Positions 26,086 through 32,949 of a stretch of DNA of 64,000 nt are shown here, one piece after another. Source of the stretch: Spongiimicrobium salis (lineage in GTDB: Bacteria; Bacteroidota; Bacteroidia; Flavobacteriales; Flavobacteriaceae). How positions within the stretch are numbered: the first letter of the stretch is position 1; each line of letters begins with the position of its first letter. The stretch covers positions 1-64,000 of the forward strand of contig NZ_JBHEQA010000005.1 in assembly GCF_043678055.1 (NCBI RefSeq), given 5' to 3'. The notes beneath the pieces are model-generated. The model had not been told where the DNA came from. It saw only the letters and a list, made by a program, of their open reading frames with translations, and did not search any database. Position numbers and translations under genes: made by a program.

Positions 26086-27090
26086 ATGAACAAACAGATC
26101 ATATTCAAAAAAAGACCTAAAGGAATGCCGGATGCGGATACCTGGGCTTTGGAAACCAACAGTATACCAGAACCAAAAGAAGGGGAAGTGCTGATACAGC
26201 ATCATTATATTTCCCTTGACCCGGCCATGCGGGGATGGATGAACGATACCCGGTCGTATATAGAGCCAGTGGCTATTGACGATGTGATGCGCGCAGGGTC
26301 TGTGGGCCAGGTAATTAAATCCAATCAACATCCTAAATTCAAGGAAGGTGATTTTGTTACGGGTTGGGGAGGTGTACAACAATATGTAGTGACCAATGGA
26401 GACAATTGGTATCAAGTAGATCCCAAATTGGCATCCTTGCCCATGTATATTGGCGTACTGGGAATGCCCGGGATGACGGCTTATTTTGGAATATTACAGG
26501 AAGCTAAAATCAAAGAAGGAGATATTGTGCTGGTATCTGGTGCTGCTGGAGCTGTTGGCAGTATTGTAGGGCAAATTGCCAAAATCAAAGGCTGTCGGGT
26601 AATCGGAATTGCCGGAGGAAAAGCCAAGTGCGATTATGTAGTTGAGGAACTGGGCTTTGATGGAGCTATTGATTATAAATCGGAAAATATGATGGATGCA
26701 CTGAAGAGAGAATGTCCAAAAGGAATAGATGTGTATTTTGACAATGTAGGAGGGGCAATTTTAGATGCGGCATTAACGCGATTAAGAACAAGGGCCCGGG
26801 TAATCATCTGCGGAGCTATTTCCCAGTACAACAATAAGGAGAATGTAAAGGGACCTTCCAATTATCTTTCTTTATTAGTGAATAGAGCCAGTATGCAGGG
26901 AATGGTCGTATTGGATTATGCCCAGGATTATGGAAAAGCGGCCCAAGAAATGGGCATGTGGTTAATGCAGGGAAAGTTAAAGAGCAGAGAAGCCATTTAT
27001 GAAGGAATCGCAAATTTTCCGGAAACCTATGCGCGCCTTTTCACTGGAGATAAAATGGGAAAATTAGTGCTTAAAGTTATTGAAGACTGA
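26086..27090 (+). CDS. MDR-superfamily NADP-dependent enoyl/alkenal reductase (PTGR/CurA-like)
   Basis: A 334-residue zinc-free medium-chain reductase. It starts with the family opening KQIIFKKRPKGMPDADTW and SLDPAMRGWMND, the CurA/leukotriene-B4-dehydrogenase signature. VSGAAGAVGSIVGQIAKIKGCRVIGIAGG binds NADP(H), and VYFDNVGGAILDAAL and GAISQYNN are other family motifs. Such enzymes reduce the C=C bond of alpha-beta unsaturated carbonyls. In this operon it could reverse or bypass the dehydrogenase step or detoxify an enone intermediate. Confidence 0.9.
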   Translation: MNKQIIFKKRPKGMPDADTWALETNSIPEPKEGEVLIQHHYISLDPAMRGWMNDTRSYIEPVAIDDVMRAGSVGQVIKSNQHPKFKEGDFVTGWGGVQQYVVTNGDNWYQVDPKLASLPMYIGVLGMPGMTAYFGILQEAKIKEGDIVLVSGAAGAVGSIVGQIAKIKGCRVIGIAGGKAKCDYVVEELGFDGAIDYKSENMMDALKRECPKGIDVYFDNVGGAILDAALTRLRTRARVIICGAISQYNNKENVKGPSNYLSLLVNRASMQGMVVLDYAQDYGKAAQEMGMWLMQGKLKSREAIYEGIANFPETYARLFTGDKMGKLVLKVIED

Positions 27091-27122
27091 TGCCTTATCC
27101 TAAAAATGACTAAATCTATTGT

Positions 27123-28100
27123 ATGAAAGCTATTGTATGCGAAGAATTTGGACCTCCAAATACATTGAAACTTAAAGATATTTCTGCATTGCATCCGCAA
27201 AAAAATGAAGTATTGGTGGAGGTAAAAGCAAGTGGGGTTAATTTTCCAGATACGCTCATTATTCAGGGATTGTATCAATTTAAACCCAATTTGCCCTTCA
27301 CGCCCGGAAGTGATATTGCGGGCTATGTGAAAGAAGTGGGGGCCGAAGTCAGGCATTTGAAAAAAGGAGATGAGGTATTCGGATTTGTGGTGCATGGTGG
27401 ATTTGCAGAAGAGGTTGTTGTTCCTGCCAATGCCTGCTTTAAAAAACCTCCGCAAATGGATTTTCCTATTGCAGCTTCTTTTATGATGGCCTATGGCACA
27501 TCGTATTTTGCGTTAAAGAATAGAGGGAATTTAAAAGAAGGGGAGACCTTATTGGTTTTAGGTGCTTCTGGTGGCGTGGGACTTGCCGCCGTGGAATTGG
27601 GTAATTTAATGGGCGCAAAAGTTATCGCAGCCGCTTCCTCGCCAGAAAAATTGGCCCTGTGTAAAGAATATGGCGCAACACATTTGGTAGATTATAGCAA
27701 AGAAAACCTGAAAGAACAAGTAAAGGCCTTGACCGAAGGAAAGGGGGTAGATGTAATTTATGATCCCGTTGGCGGAGCGTATACCGAAGCTGCCTTACGG
27801 GCCATGACTTGGGACGGGCGTTATCTTATTGTAGGATTTGCCGCAGGGAATATTCCTAAGATTCCACTGAATTTGCCTTTGCTTAAAGGATGTAGTCTTG
27901 TAGGGGTTTTTTGGGGCAGTTTTGCGATGAAAAAACCGAAAGAAAATATGAAAAATACCATGCAGTTGATGCAATGGTATGGGGAGGGAAAACTAAAACC
28001 CCATATTCATAAAATTTACCCGTTGGAAGATACGGCATTGGCCTTGGAAGAAATGATGGAACGGAAGGTAAAAGGAAAAGCGGTGATAGGAATTGATTAA
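27123..28100 (+). CDS. MDR-superfamily NADPH:quinone oxidoreductase-like protein
   Basis: A 325-residue zinc-free MDR enzyme. FPDTLIIQGLYQFKPNLPFTPGSDIAG is the quinone-oxidoreductase signature, LGASGGVGLAAVELGNLMGAKVIAAASS the NADPH site, and DVIYDPVGG a typical downstream motif. C-terminal KPHIHKIYPLEDTALALEEM matches the family. In acyl-CoA operons such genes often encode acryloyl- or crotonyl-CoA-type reductases or quinone reductases, and the reaction cannot be settled from sequence alone. Confidence 0.9.
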   Translation: MKAIVCEEFGPPNTLKLKDISALHPQKNEVLVEVKASGVNFPDTLIIQGLYQFKPNLPFTPGSDIAGYVKEVGAEVRHLKKGDEVFGFVVHGGFAEEVVVPANACFKKPPQMDFPIAASFMMAYGTSYFALKNRGNLKEGETLLVLGASGGVGLAAVELGNLMGAKVIAAASSPEKLALCKEYGATHLVDYSKENLKEQVKALTEGKGVDVIYDPVGGAYTEAALRAMTWDGRYLIVGFAAGNIPKIPLNLPLLKGCSLVGVFWGSFAMKKPKENMKNTMQLMQWYGEGKLKPHIHKIYPLEDTALALEEMMERKVKGKAVIGID

Positions 28101-28120
28101 AAAACAAGAAAAAAGGAAGT

Positions 28121-28858
28121 ATGCGATTAAAAGATAAGGTTGCCATTGTTACCGGCGGAGCCAGAGGAATAGGAAAAGCTATTTCAGAATTATTTGCCAA
28201 AGAAGGGGCTATTGTGGTCATTTGGGATGTTTTGGAAGAAGGTGAGCAGACCGCTAAGACCATCAATTCGAAGGGAGGAAAAGCTGTATTTCATCGAATT
28301 TCCGTAACCGATAAGCAAATTGTTGCAAATACGGTGAAGGAAATATATCAGGAATACGGGAAAATAGATATCCTCATTAATAATGCAGGGATTACCCGAG
28401 ATAAAACTTTGCAGAAGATGAGTGAGATGGAGTGGGATGCTGTCGTCGATGTAAACCTTAAAGGAGTGTTTCTGTGTACACAGGCCGTTGTTCCCTATAT
28501 GAAAGAAGCAGGCTATGGTAGAATAGTATCGGCTGCATCCAACGTAGGATTACGCGGTAATTTTGGACAAACTAATTACGCGGCCACTAAGGCTGGGGTG
28601 ATTGCCATGTCAAAAACCTGGACGGTAGAATTGGGAAAATATGGCATTACGGCCAATGCAATAGCACCAGGATTTACGCTAACAGAAATGGTTGAAAAAA
28701 TCCCTGCGGAACACATGGAAGCCATAAAAAAACAAATTCCATTGAAGAAAGCGGCGCAACCTCTGGACATTGCCTATGGCTACCTCTATCTAGCTTCTGA
28801 TGAAGCACAATTTGTTTCTGGAATATGTTTAACTATTGATGGCGGGGTCTCTCGCTAA
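28121..28858 (+). CDS. SDR 3, FabG-like 3-oxoacyl reductase / 3-hydroxyacyl-CoA dehydrogenase
   Basis: A 245-residue classical SDR close to FabG/PhaB. VTGGARGIGKAIS binds the cofactor, NNAGITRDKTLQKMSEMEWDAVVDVNLKGVF is the FabG signature, SAASNVG carries Ser, and NYAATKAGVIAMSKTW the Tyr/Lys. The end, FVSGICLTIDGGVSR, is typical. It precedes the MaoC hydratase by eight bases; hydratase plus 3-hydroxyacyl dehydrogenase are consecutive beta-oxidation steps, which supports a catabolic CoA-linked role rather than fatty-acid synthesis. Confidence 0.93.
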   Translation: MRLKDKVAIVTGGARGIGKAISELFAKEGAIVVIWDVLEEGEQTAKTINSKGGKAVFHRISVTDKQIVANTVKEIYQEYGKIDILINNAGITRDKTLQKMSEMEWDAVVDVNLKGVFLCTQAVVPYMKEAGYGRIVSAASNVGLRGNFGQTNYAATKAGVIAMSKTWTVELGKYGITANAIAPGFTLTEMVEKIPAEHMEAIKKQIPLKKAAQPLDIAYGYLYLASDEAQFVSGICLTIDGGVSR

Positions 28859-28866
28859 AAAGAAGT

Positions 28867-29331
28867 ATGGAAAAACTAATCAGTGCCAATTTAAGCGATT
28901 TTAGGACTTTTGAAGGAAAAGCTTTGCCAGAAGGACAATGGATTTCCGTTACCCAAGAGATGATAAACGCTTTTGCCGAAGCTACACTGGACTTTCAATG
29001 GATTCATGTGGATGTGGAAAAAGCTAAAAAATACTCTCCCTTTAAAACACCAGTGGCCCACGGTTTTTTATCGGTATCCCTGTTGTCAAAGATGCTTGGA
29101 GATCTTTTGGAAATAAAGAGCATGGCCATGGGCGTAAATTATGGATTGAACAAGGTGCGCTTTCCGCATCCGGTGATGGTTGATCAAGAACTGCGGCTAA
29201 AGGGAAGAATACATGCCATAGAATCCTATGGAGACAATGGATTGAAGGTCACTTGGGATACTACTGTCGAAATTAAAGGGGTGGACAAACCCGCCTGCGT
29301 GGCAGAATTTATTTCCTTAATGTTTGAATAG
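28867..29331 (+). CDS. MaoC-family (R)-enoyl-CoA hydratase
   Basis: A 154-residue single-hotdog protein. FAEATLDFQWIHVDVEKAKKYSPFKTPVAHGFLSVSLLSKML contains the hydratase-2 motif with the catalytic Asp and His, in the usual D(x)QxIHxD...PFxxxxAHG arrangement. GVNYGLNKVRFPHPV follows as in close relatives. By family it hydrates a trans-2-enoyl-CoA to a 3-hydroxyacyl-CoA. Gene order places it between the FabG-like SDR and the DhlA-like hydrolase. Confidence 0.93.
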   Translation: MEKLISANLSDFRTFEGKALPEGQWISVTQEMINAFAEATLDFQWIHVDVEKAKKYSPFKTPVAHGFLSVSLLSKMLGDLLEIKSMAMGVNYGLNKVRFPHPVMVDQELRLKGRIHAIESYGDNGLKVTWDTTVEIKGVDKPACVAEFISLMFE

Positions 29332-29358
29332 CTTAAATACTTAAAAAAAGAATACCCT

Positions 29359-30246
29359 ATGGAAATTTTAAAAACGCCCAAATCCCGCTTTGATCATCTT
29401 AAAGATTATCCTTTTGCTCCCAACTATTGTGAGGTGGCACCTAATTTAGAAATGCATTATTTAGATGAAGGAGAGGGCCCTGTGATTTTGCTATTGCACG
29501 GAGAGCCAAGTTGGTCTTACCTCTACAGAAAAATGATACCTATTTTAGTGTCCAATGGTTTTAGGGCCATTGCACCAGATTTAATAGGTTTTGGAAAATC
29601 GGACAAACCTGTGGACAAAGAAGCTTATAGCTATCAAAATCATTTGGATTGGTTAAAAAGCCTCCTACTACAGTTGAAACTTACAGAGATACATTTGTTT
29701 TGTCAGGATTGGGGGGGACTCTTAGGACTGCGTATTGCAGCGGAAATGGAACCCCATTTCAAGACCATTACCGTTTCCAATACCTTTTTGCCCAGAACAG
29801 GGGTGAAAGCCAATGAAGCTTTTAGAAAATGGCGCGATTTTTCACAATCCAGCCCTAATTTTAGTGCTGGAGCAGTTTTACAGATGGCCACAGTTTCCGA
29901 ATTATCCCAAGAGACCATGGCGGCTTATGACGCGCCTTTTCCAGATGAAAGCTATAAGGCAGGTGCCCGGATGTTTCCGGCTTTGGTTCCTTTCGATGGG
30001 GAAGATCCCTATGGCGCTATTCCGGACTGTGACGCGGCATGGACTATATTGGAACAGTGGGAAAAACCATTTTTGACGCTCTTTGCAGATTCCGATCCAA
30101 TCATGAAAGGTGGAGATCTGTTTTTTCAGGCCAAAGTGCCCGGCGCAAAAGGACTACCACATCGGATCATTGCCAACGCGGGACATTTTATCCAGGAAGA
30201 AAAAGGAGAGGAACTGGCTGAAATCTTGGTGGGTTTCTTGAGTTGA
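29359..30246 (+). CDS. Haloalkane dehalogenase-type alpha/beta hydrolase (DhlA-like)
   Basis: A 295-residue alpha/beta hydrolase that lines up closely with subfamily-I haloalkane dehalogenases. HGEPSWSYLYRKM (from residue 47) is nearly the DhlA motif and supplies the oxyanion and halide region. QDWGG gives the nucleophile Asp117 with halide-stabilising Trp118; Trp158 is a candidate second halide Trp; Asp246 and His276 (AGHFIQEE) complete the triad. APFPDESYKAGARMFP also follows DhlA. Known members hydrolyse carbon-halogen bonds, but the substrate may differ, since the gene ends an acyl-CoA operon. The nucleophile is Asp, not Ser, so an esterase role is unlikely. Confidence 0.88.
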   Translation: MEILKTPKSRFDHLKDYPFAPNYCEVAPNLEMHYLDEGEGPVILLLHGEPSWSYLYRKMIPILVSNGFRAIAPDLIGFGKSDKPVDKEAYSYQNHLDWLKSLLLQLKLTEIHLFCQDWGGLLGLRIAAEMEPHFKTITVSNTFLPRTGVKANEAFRKWRDFSQSSPNFSAGAVLQMATVSELSQETMAAYDAPFPDESYKAGARMFPALVPFDGEDPYGAIPDCDAAWTILEQWEKPFLTLFADSDPIMKGGDLFFQAKVPGAKGLPHRIIANAGHFIQEEKGEELAEILVGFLS

Positions 30247-30272
30247 ACGATTGGTTTTGGGGATACGACAAT

Positions 30273-30336
30273 ATAAGGCCGTCAAAATTTGACGACCTTA
30301 TGGAATAGCCCTATTTTCGGGGGATTTTAGGGCTAT
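30273..30336. terminator. Two tandem hairpins between convergent genes
   Basis: The first hairpin (30273-30283 with 30291-30301) has an 11-bp stem with one mismatch and an A/T loop. The second (30305-30313 with 30328-30336) is a perfect 9-bp stem with a 14-nt loop. Neither has a strong U-run, but both lie in the 97-bp gap between the operon end and the convergent cupin gene. Confidence 0.55.
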
Positions 30337-30343
30337 AAATAGG

Positions 30344-30745
30344 CTAGTTCAAGGTGTGCATTTTTTGGAGTACTCTCTTGTATTCCACGATGACAATTTT
30401 TATGCTATTTTCTCCTATGTTCTCTAAATCGCTAATGATTTCATTTCTTTGGAACTCCCAGTATCCGGTATCCCCTTTTTTTAAGCGCAATAGTTTTATT
30501 TGGCCATTGGCATTCCTTGTAATTGCCAAACCATTGGTTAAACAGGTCCATGTATAACTCTTGGTTCTTTTTCGAAAGGGAAGACGCTCATTGGGTTCAA
30601 GGGCAATTTCCCAAAGCTTTATCGTAGAATTTTCAAATAAAGGGGTTCCCACAGCATCACTGATAGGCTCGTTTCTCAATTCTTGCAATTTTACAGGGTC
30701 CCAAGCATCAAAGCCATCAACCGGATTCAATTCAACACACTTCAT
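30344..30745 (-). CDS. Small cupin-like protein, function unknown
   Basis: A 133-residue protein from the ATG at 30745 (MKCVELNPVDGFDAWDP). A longer open frame to 30838 adds 31 basic residues, but it overlaps a promoter-like box and looks non-coding. VGTPLFENSTIKLWEIALEPNERLPFRKRTKSYTWTCLTNG and LLRLKKGDTGYWEFQ have the strand spacing of a single cupin barrel. The usual metal-binding histidines are missing, so a metal-dependent enzyme role is doubtful. It stands alone, convergent with the operon. Confidence 0.75.
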   Translation of the reverse strand: MKCVELNPVDGFDAWDPVKLQELRNEPISDAVGTPLFENSTIKLWEIALEPNERLPFRKRTKSYTWTCLTNGLAITRNANGQIKLLRLKKGDTGYWEFQRNEIISDLENIGENSIKIVIVEYKRVLQKMHTLN

Positions 30746-30835
30746 AACCTTAACTTTTGTTTGTTCTTGATGTCGAGAGGGAGTCGACAATGTTTTGTTT
30801 CGCTTCAATAACAAGGCTGTTTTTTTAGCGGGGTG

Positions 30836-30843
30836 CAAAGGTG
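30836..30843 (-). promoter_or_regulatory. Weak -7 box CACCTTTG for the cupin gene
   Basis: It matches TAnnTTTG at all fixed positions except the first base, and lies 90 bases before the revised start at 30745. Confidence 0.3.
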
Positions 30844-30988
30844 CGAGAATAGCATAATGTAGCCTAGATTTTCCTACAAATAAAGGTTTGGATTTCTGAA
30901 TTTAGGACAATTGTGGTCAATGACCTACATTTTTGTGCATATTCAAGAATCAGGACGGTCCATTTTTGGAGATAGCTGTTAAAAATAA

Positions 30989-31016
30989 AAAACCATCGCT
31001 ATAATGCGATGGTTTT
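30989..31016 (-). terminator. Intrinsic terminator of the DUF6249 gene
   Basis: A perfect 11-bp stem (30989-30999 with 31006-31016) with a 6-nt loop. On the minus strand it is followed by a T-rich run, 30 bases after the stop at 31047. Confidence 0.85.
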
Positions 31017-31046
31017 AAGTGGATTAACTTTGGGGTGTAAAATACG

Positions 31047-31391
31047 CTAGTCCTCTTTATCCATGTTTTTGGTAATAAAGAATCCTATTAAAAGTGCTGT
31101 CCCTGCCATAAAGAAAATTGAGCCCGGAAAAGCAACTTCTTCCTCAACATTGAAATTTCGGAATAGGCCTCCAATAACTACGCCGGCGCCAATACCCATT
31201 AGCAAGAGTGCTGTGTTCAGGATGAGAATTTTCCAGATGGGGGCAGTTCTTTCGGGTTTGGCCTTAACAAATATATTGGCATCGGCCCCTTTTTCAATTA
31301 AGGCCAATCGCTCTCTATTTCGCGTTGAAAAGTATAGATAAAAAATTCCAAAAATGATTATAAAAAGAATAATAAATACAGCTCCTACCAT
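31047..31391 (-). CDS. DUF6249 small membrane protein, divergent from an ECF sigma gene
   Basis: A 114-residue protein with an N-terminal membrane helix (residues 3-20), a charged linker (STRNRERLALIEKGADANIF), a second helix (about 53-73) and a third near the C-terminus (about 88-107). The NRERLALIEKG phrase is the recognisable DUF6249 core. It shares a 130-bp divergent promoter region with the sigma-factor gene, and both strands carry the same ECF-type promoter (TGTAACC, 16 bp, CGTC). It is therefore probably a direct member of the sigma regulon and may feed back on the sigma system or respond to envelope stress. Confidence 0.85.
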   Translation of the reverse strand: MVGAVFIILFIIIFGIFYLYFSTRNRERLALIEKGADANIFVKAKPERTAPIWKILILNTALLLMGIGAGVVIGGLFRNFNVEEEVAFPGSIFFMAGTALLIGFFITKNMDKED

Positions 31392-31433
31392 ATCACATGT
31401 TTTTAATTGATGAATAAACTATTTGCTACATAG

Positions 31434-31460
31434 GACGATTGTTTTTTAATAGAGGTTACA
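31434..31460 (-). promoter_or_regulatory. ECF-type promoter for the DUF6249 gene
   Basis: On the minus strand: -35 TGTAACC (31460-31454), a 16-bp spacer, and -10 CGTC (31437-31434). The predicted transcript start is about 35 bases before the ATG at 31391. Confidence 0.65.
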
Positions 31461-31483
31461 ATTGTCTTAATTTTTTTTTATTA

Positions 31484-31510
31484 TGTAACCAAGGTGATGT
31501 ATATGTCGTC
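31484..31510 (+). promoter_or_regulatory. ECF-type promoter for the sigma-factor gene
   Basis: -35 TGTAACC (31484-31490), a 16-bp spacer, and -10 CGTC (31507-31510). It is identical in motif and spacing to the minus-strand element. The predicted transcript start is within a few bases of the ATG at 31522. Confidence 0.65.
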
Positions 31511-31521
31511 TTATAGAATAG

Positions 31522-32112
31522 ATGAACCAACGCCATAACGATCAATATTATATCGATAAGATTATTGAAGGGGATACCAATGCCTTTTCAGTAGTTGTAG
31601 AGCGCTATAAGCATATGGTATATACGTTGGCGTTACGCTTGGTGAAAAATAAGGAAGAAGCGGAAGAAGTTGCACAAGACACCTTTATTAAGGTTTATGG
31701 CAATTTGGAAAAGTTCAAGGGAGATTCAAAATTCTCGTCATGGATTTATAGGATTGCGTATAATAGAAGTTTGGATGTCCTAAAAAAACAAAAAAATAGG
31801 GTAGATACGACTCCTATCGATGTTGGGACCGAATATTATATTCCCTCTATTTCATCCGTTTTGGACGATTTGGAACGTAAGGATAGAATGGTTATCTTAA
31901 AAAGTGCCATCCAAGAATTAAATGGAGATGATAGCGTTTTAATTACGCTCCATTATTTTGAAGAGCTATCTTTAGGAGAGATTTCGGAAATTATGGAAAA
32001 AGAAACGAATGTACTCAAAGTACGTTTGTTTAGGGCAAGAAAGAAATTGGCAGAGATTTTAAGAACAAAATTAACGCCTGAAACCGTGGAAAAGTATGAA
32101 CAAAGAAGATAA
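31522..32112 (+). CDS. ECF RNA polymerase sigma factor
   Basis: A 196-residue sigma-70 family protein. Region 2 runs through VVERYKHMVYTLALRLVKNKEEAEEVAQDTFIKVYGNLEKFKGDSKFSSWIYRIAYN (-10 recognition and core binding). Region 4 is in VLITLHYFEELSLGEISEIMEKETNVLKVRLFRARKKL (-35 recognition). There are no regions 1 or 3, as in extracytoplasmic-function sigmas. The next gene overlaps by 17 bases and encodes a small two-helix membrane protein that is a likely anti-sigma factor. The promoter suggests self-activation. Confidence 0.95.
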   Translation: MNQRHNDQYYIDKIIEGDTNAFSVVVERYKHMVYTLALRLVKNKEEAEEVAQDTFIKVYGNLEKFKGDSKFSSWIYRIAYNRSLDVLKKQKNRVDTTPIDVGTEYYIPSISSVLDDLERKDRMVILKSAIQELNGDDSVLITLHYFEELSLGEISEIMEKETNVLKVRLFRARKKLAEILRTKLTPETVEKYEQRR

Positions 32113-32509
32113 TACTACAGACATTTTTATAAAGAAGATCGTAAAAGAAGCAGGCCTGGAGGCTCCTTCTTTGGATTTTACCTCAAAAGTATTGGCAAAA
32201 GTCAATCTAGAAAAGAAACAACTGGATATAACGACCTATAAACCTTTGATATCTCAAAATTCTCTGGTTGGCCTTTTTGTGATCATGGCAAGTATTTTTG
32301 TCAGCTTTTTAATGTTTGGAAGTACTACCACCGAATTGGAATGGATAGAAATCAAGATGATGGCCTATATTAACCCTATAGCAAATGCTTTTTCCAATAT
32401 ATCCATAGCTCCTACATATGTATATGGGGCTTTGGGGCTTTTATTTTATATCTACGTTCAAATTTATTTCTTAAAACGTTATGTAGACAAACGTTATACT
32501 GCCCTCTAA
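32096..32509 (+). CDS. Putative membrane anti-sigma factor
   Basis: A 137-residue protein with a charged cytoplasmic N-terminus (about 55 residues; DIFIKKIVKEAGLEAPSLDFTSKVLAKV) and two membrane helices (about 62-78 and 103-122). It overlaps the sigma-factor gene by 17 bases, so the two are translationally coupled at a near-fixed ratio. Position and layout are those of ECF anti-sigma factors, but the classical zinc-binding anti-sigma motif (HxxxCxxC) is absent. The anti-sigma role is inferred from context. Confidence 0.8.
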   Translation: MNKEDNTTDIFIKKIVKEAGLEAPSLDFTSKVLAKVNLEKKQLDITTYKPLISQNSLVGLFVIMASIFVSFLMFGSTTTELEWIEIKMMAYINPIANAFSNISIAPTYVYGALGLLFYIYVQIYFLKRYVDKRYTAL

Positions 32510-32516
32510 AAGGCTT

Positions 32517-32879
32517 CTATGCCAGTGAAAGGTAGGAATACGCCCAATACATCAATACAAATTGTAATGGAATTCGTAGTATAAGAATCCATTTGGGAAT
32601 TCCTGCAGCTTCTTTTTTTCCGGAAAGCATATAAAAGTGCACTAATAAAAAAACAAAAAGCATAAGAACAATGCCATAAATTGATATGGTTTTCAATAGG
32701 GGAATACACAATCCTATGCCCAATAGGATTTCCGCGATACCACTCCAAATAACCAAGGCTTTAGGATAGGGCAAATACCTTGGCATAATGCGCAAATACA
32801 TCTTAGGTTTTATAAAATGCATGATGCCGGCAAATATATAGAGCAAGGCCATTAAGTATAGGTGCCAAGGATAATTCAT
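32517..32879 (-). CDS. DoxX-family membrane protein
   Basis: A 120-residue protein with four predicted membrane helices covering most of its length. LYIFAGIMHFIKPKMYLRIMPRYLPYPKALVIWSGIAEILLGIGL matches DoxX-like/DUF417-type small proteins. Such proteins have been linked loosely to quinone or thiosulfate metabolism, but no function is certain. It is convergent with the anti-sigma gene, with seven bases between stops. Confidence 0.85.
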   Translation of the reverse strand: MNYPWHLYLMALLYIFAGIMHFIKPKMYLRIMPRYLPYPKALVIWSGIAEILLGIGLCIPLLKTISIYGIVLMLFVFLLVHFYMLSGKKEAAGIPKWILILRIPLQFVLMYWAYSYLSLA

Positions 32880-32890
32880 GGGGTAAAGAT

Positions 32891-32924
32891 AAAAAGAAAG
32901 CGATTGGCTTTTAAACCAATCGCT
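32891..32924 (-). terminator. Intrinsic terminator of htpG
   Basis: A perfect 9-bp stem (32899-32907 with 32916-32924), an 8-nt loop, and an A-rich stretch on the left that reads as U-rich on the minus strand. Confidence 0.75.
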
Positions 32925-32949
32925 CTATCATTTTAAGAGAATGTTGGAA

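Noticed and set aside
29359..30246. Proof of man-made pollutant degradation
   Set aside because: The active site resembles DhlA, but natural halogenated compounds and shifted substrates are equally possible and no other pollutant-degradation genes are present.
31454..31490. The GGTTACA/TGTAACC inverted repeat read as a plain regulator operator
   Set aside because: Each arm has a CGTC exactly 16 bp downstream in its own direction, which an operator would not explain; two divergent ECF promoters fit better.
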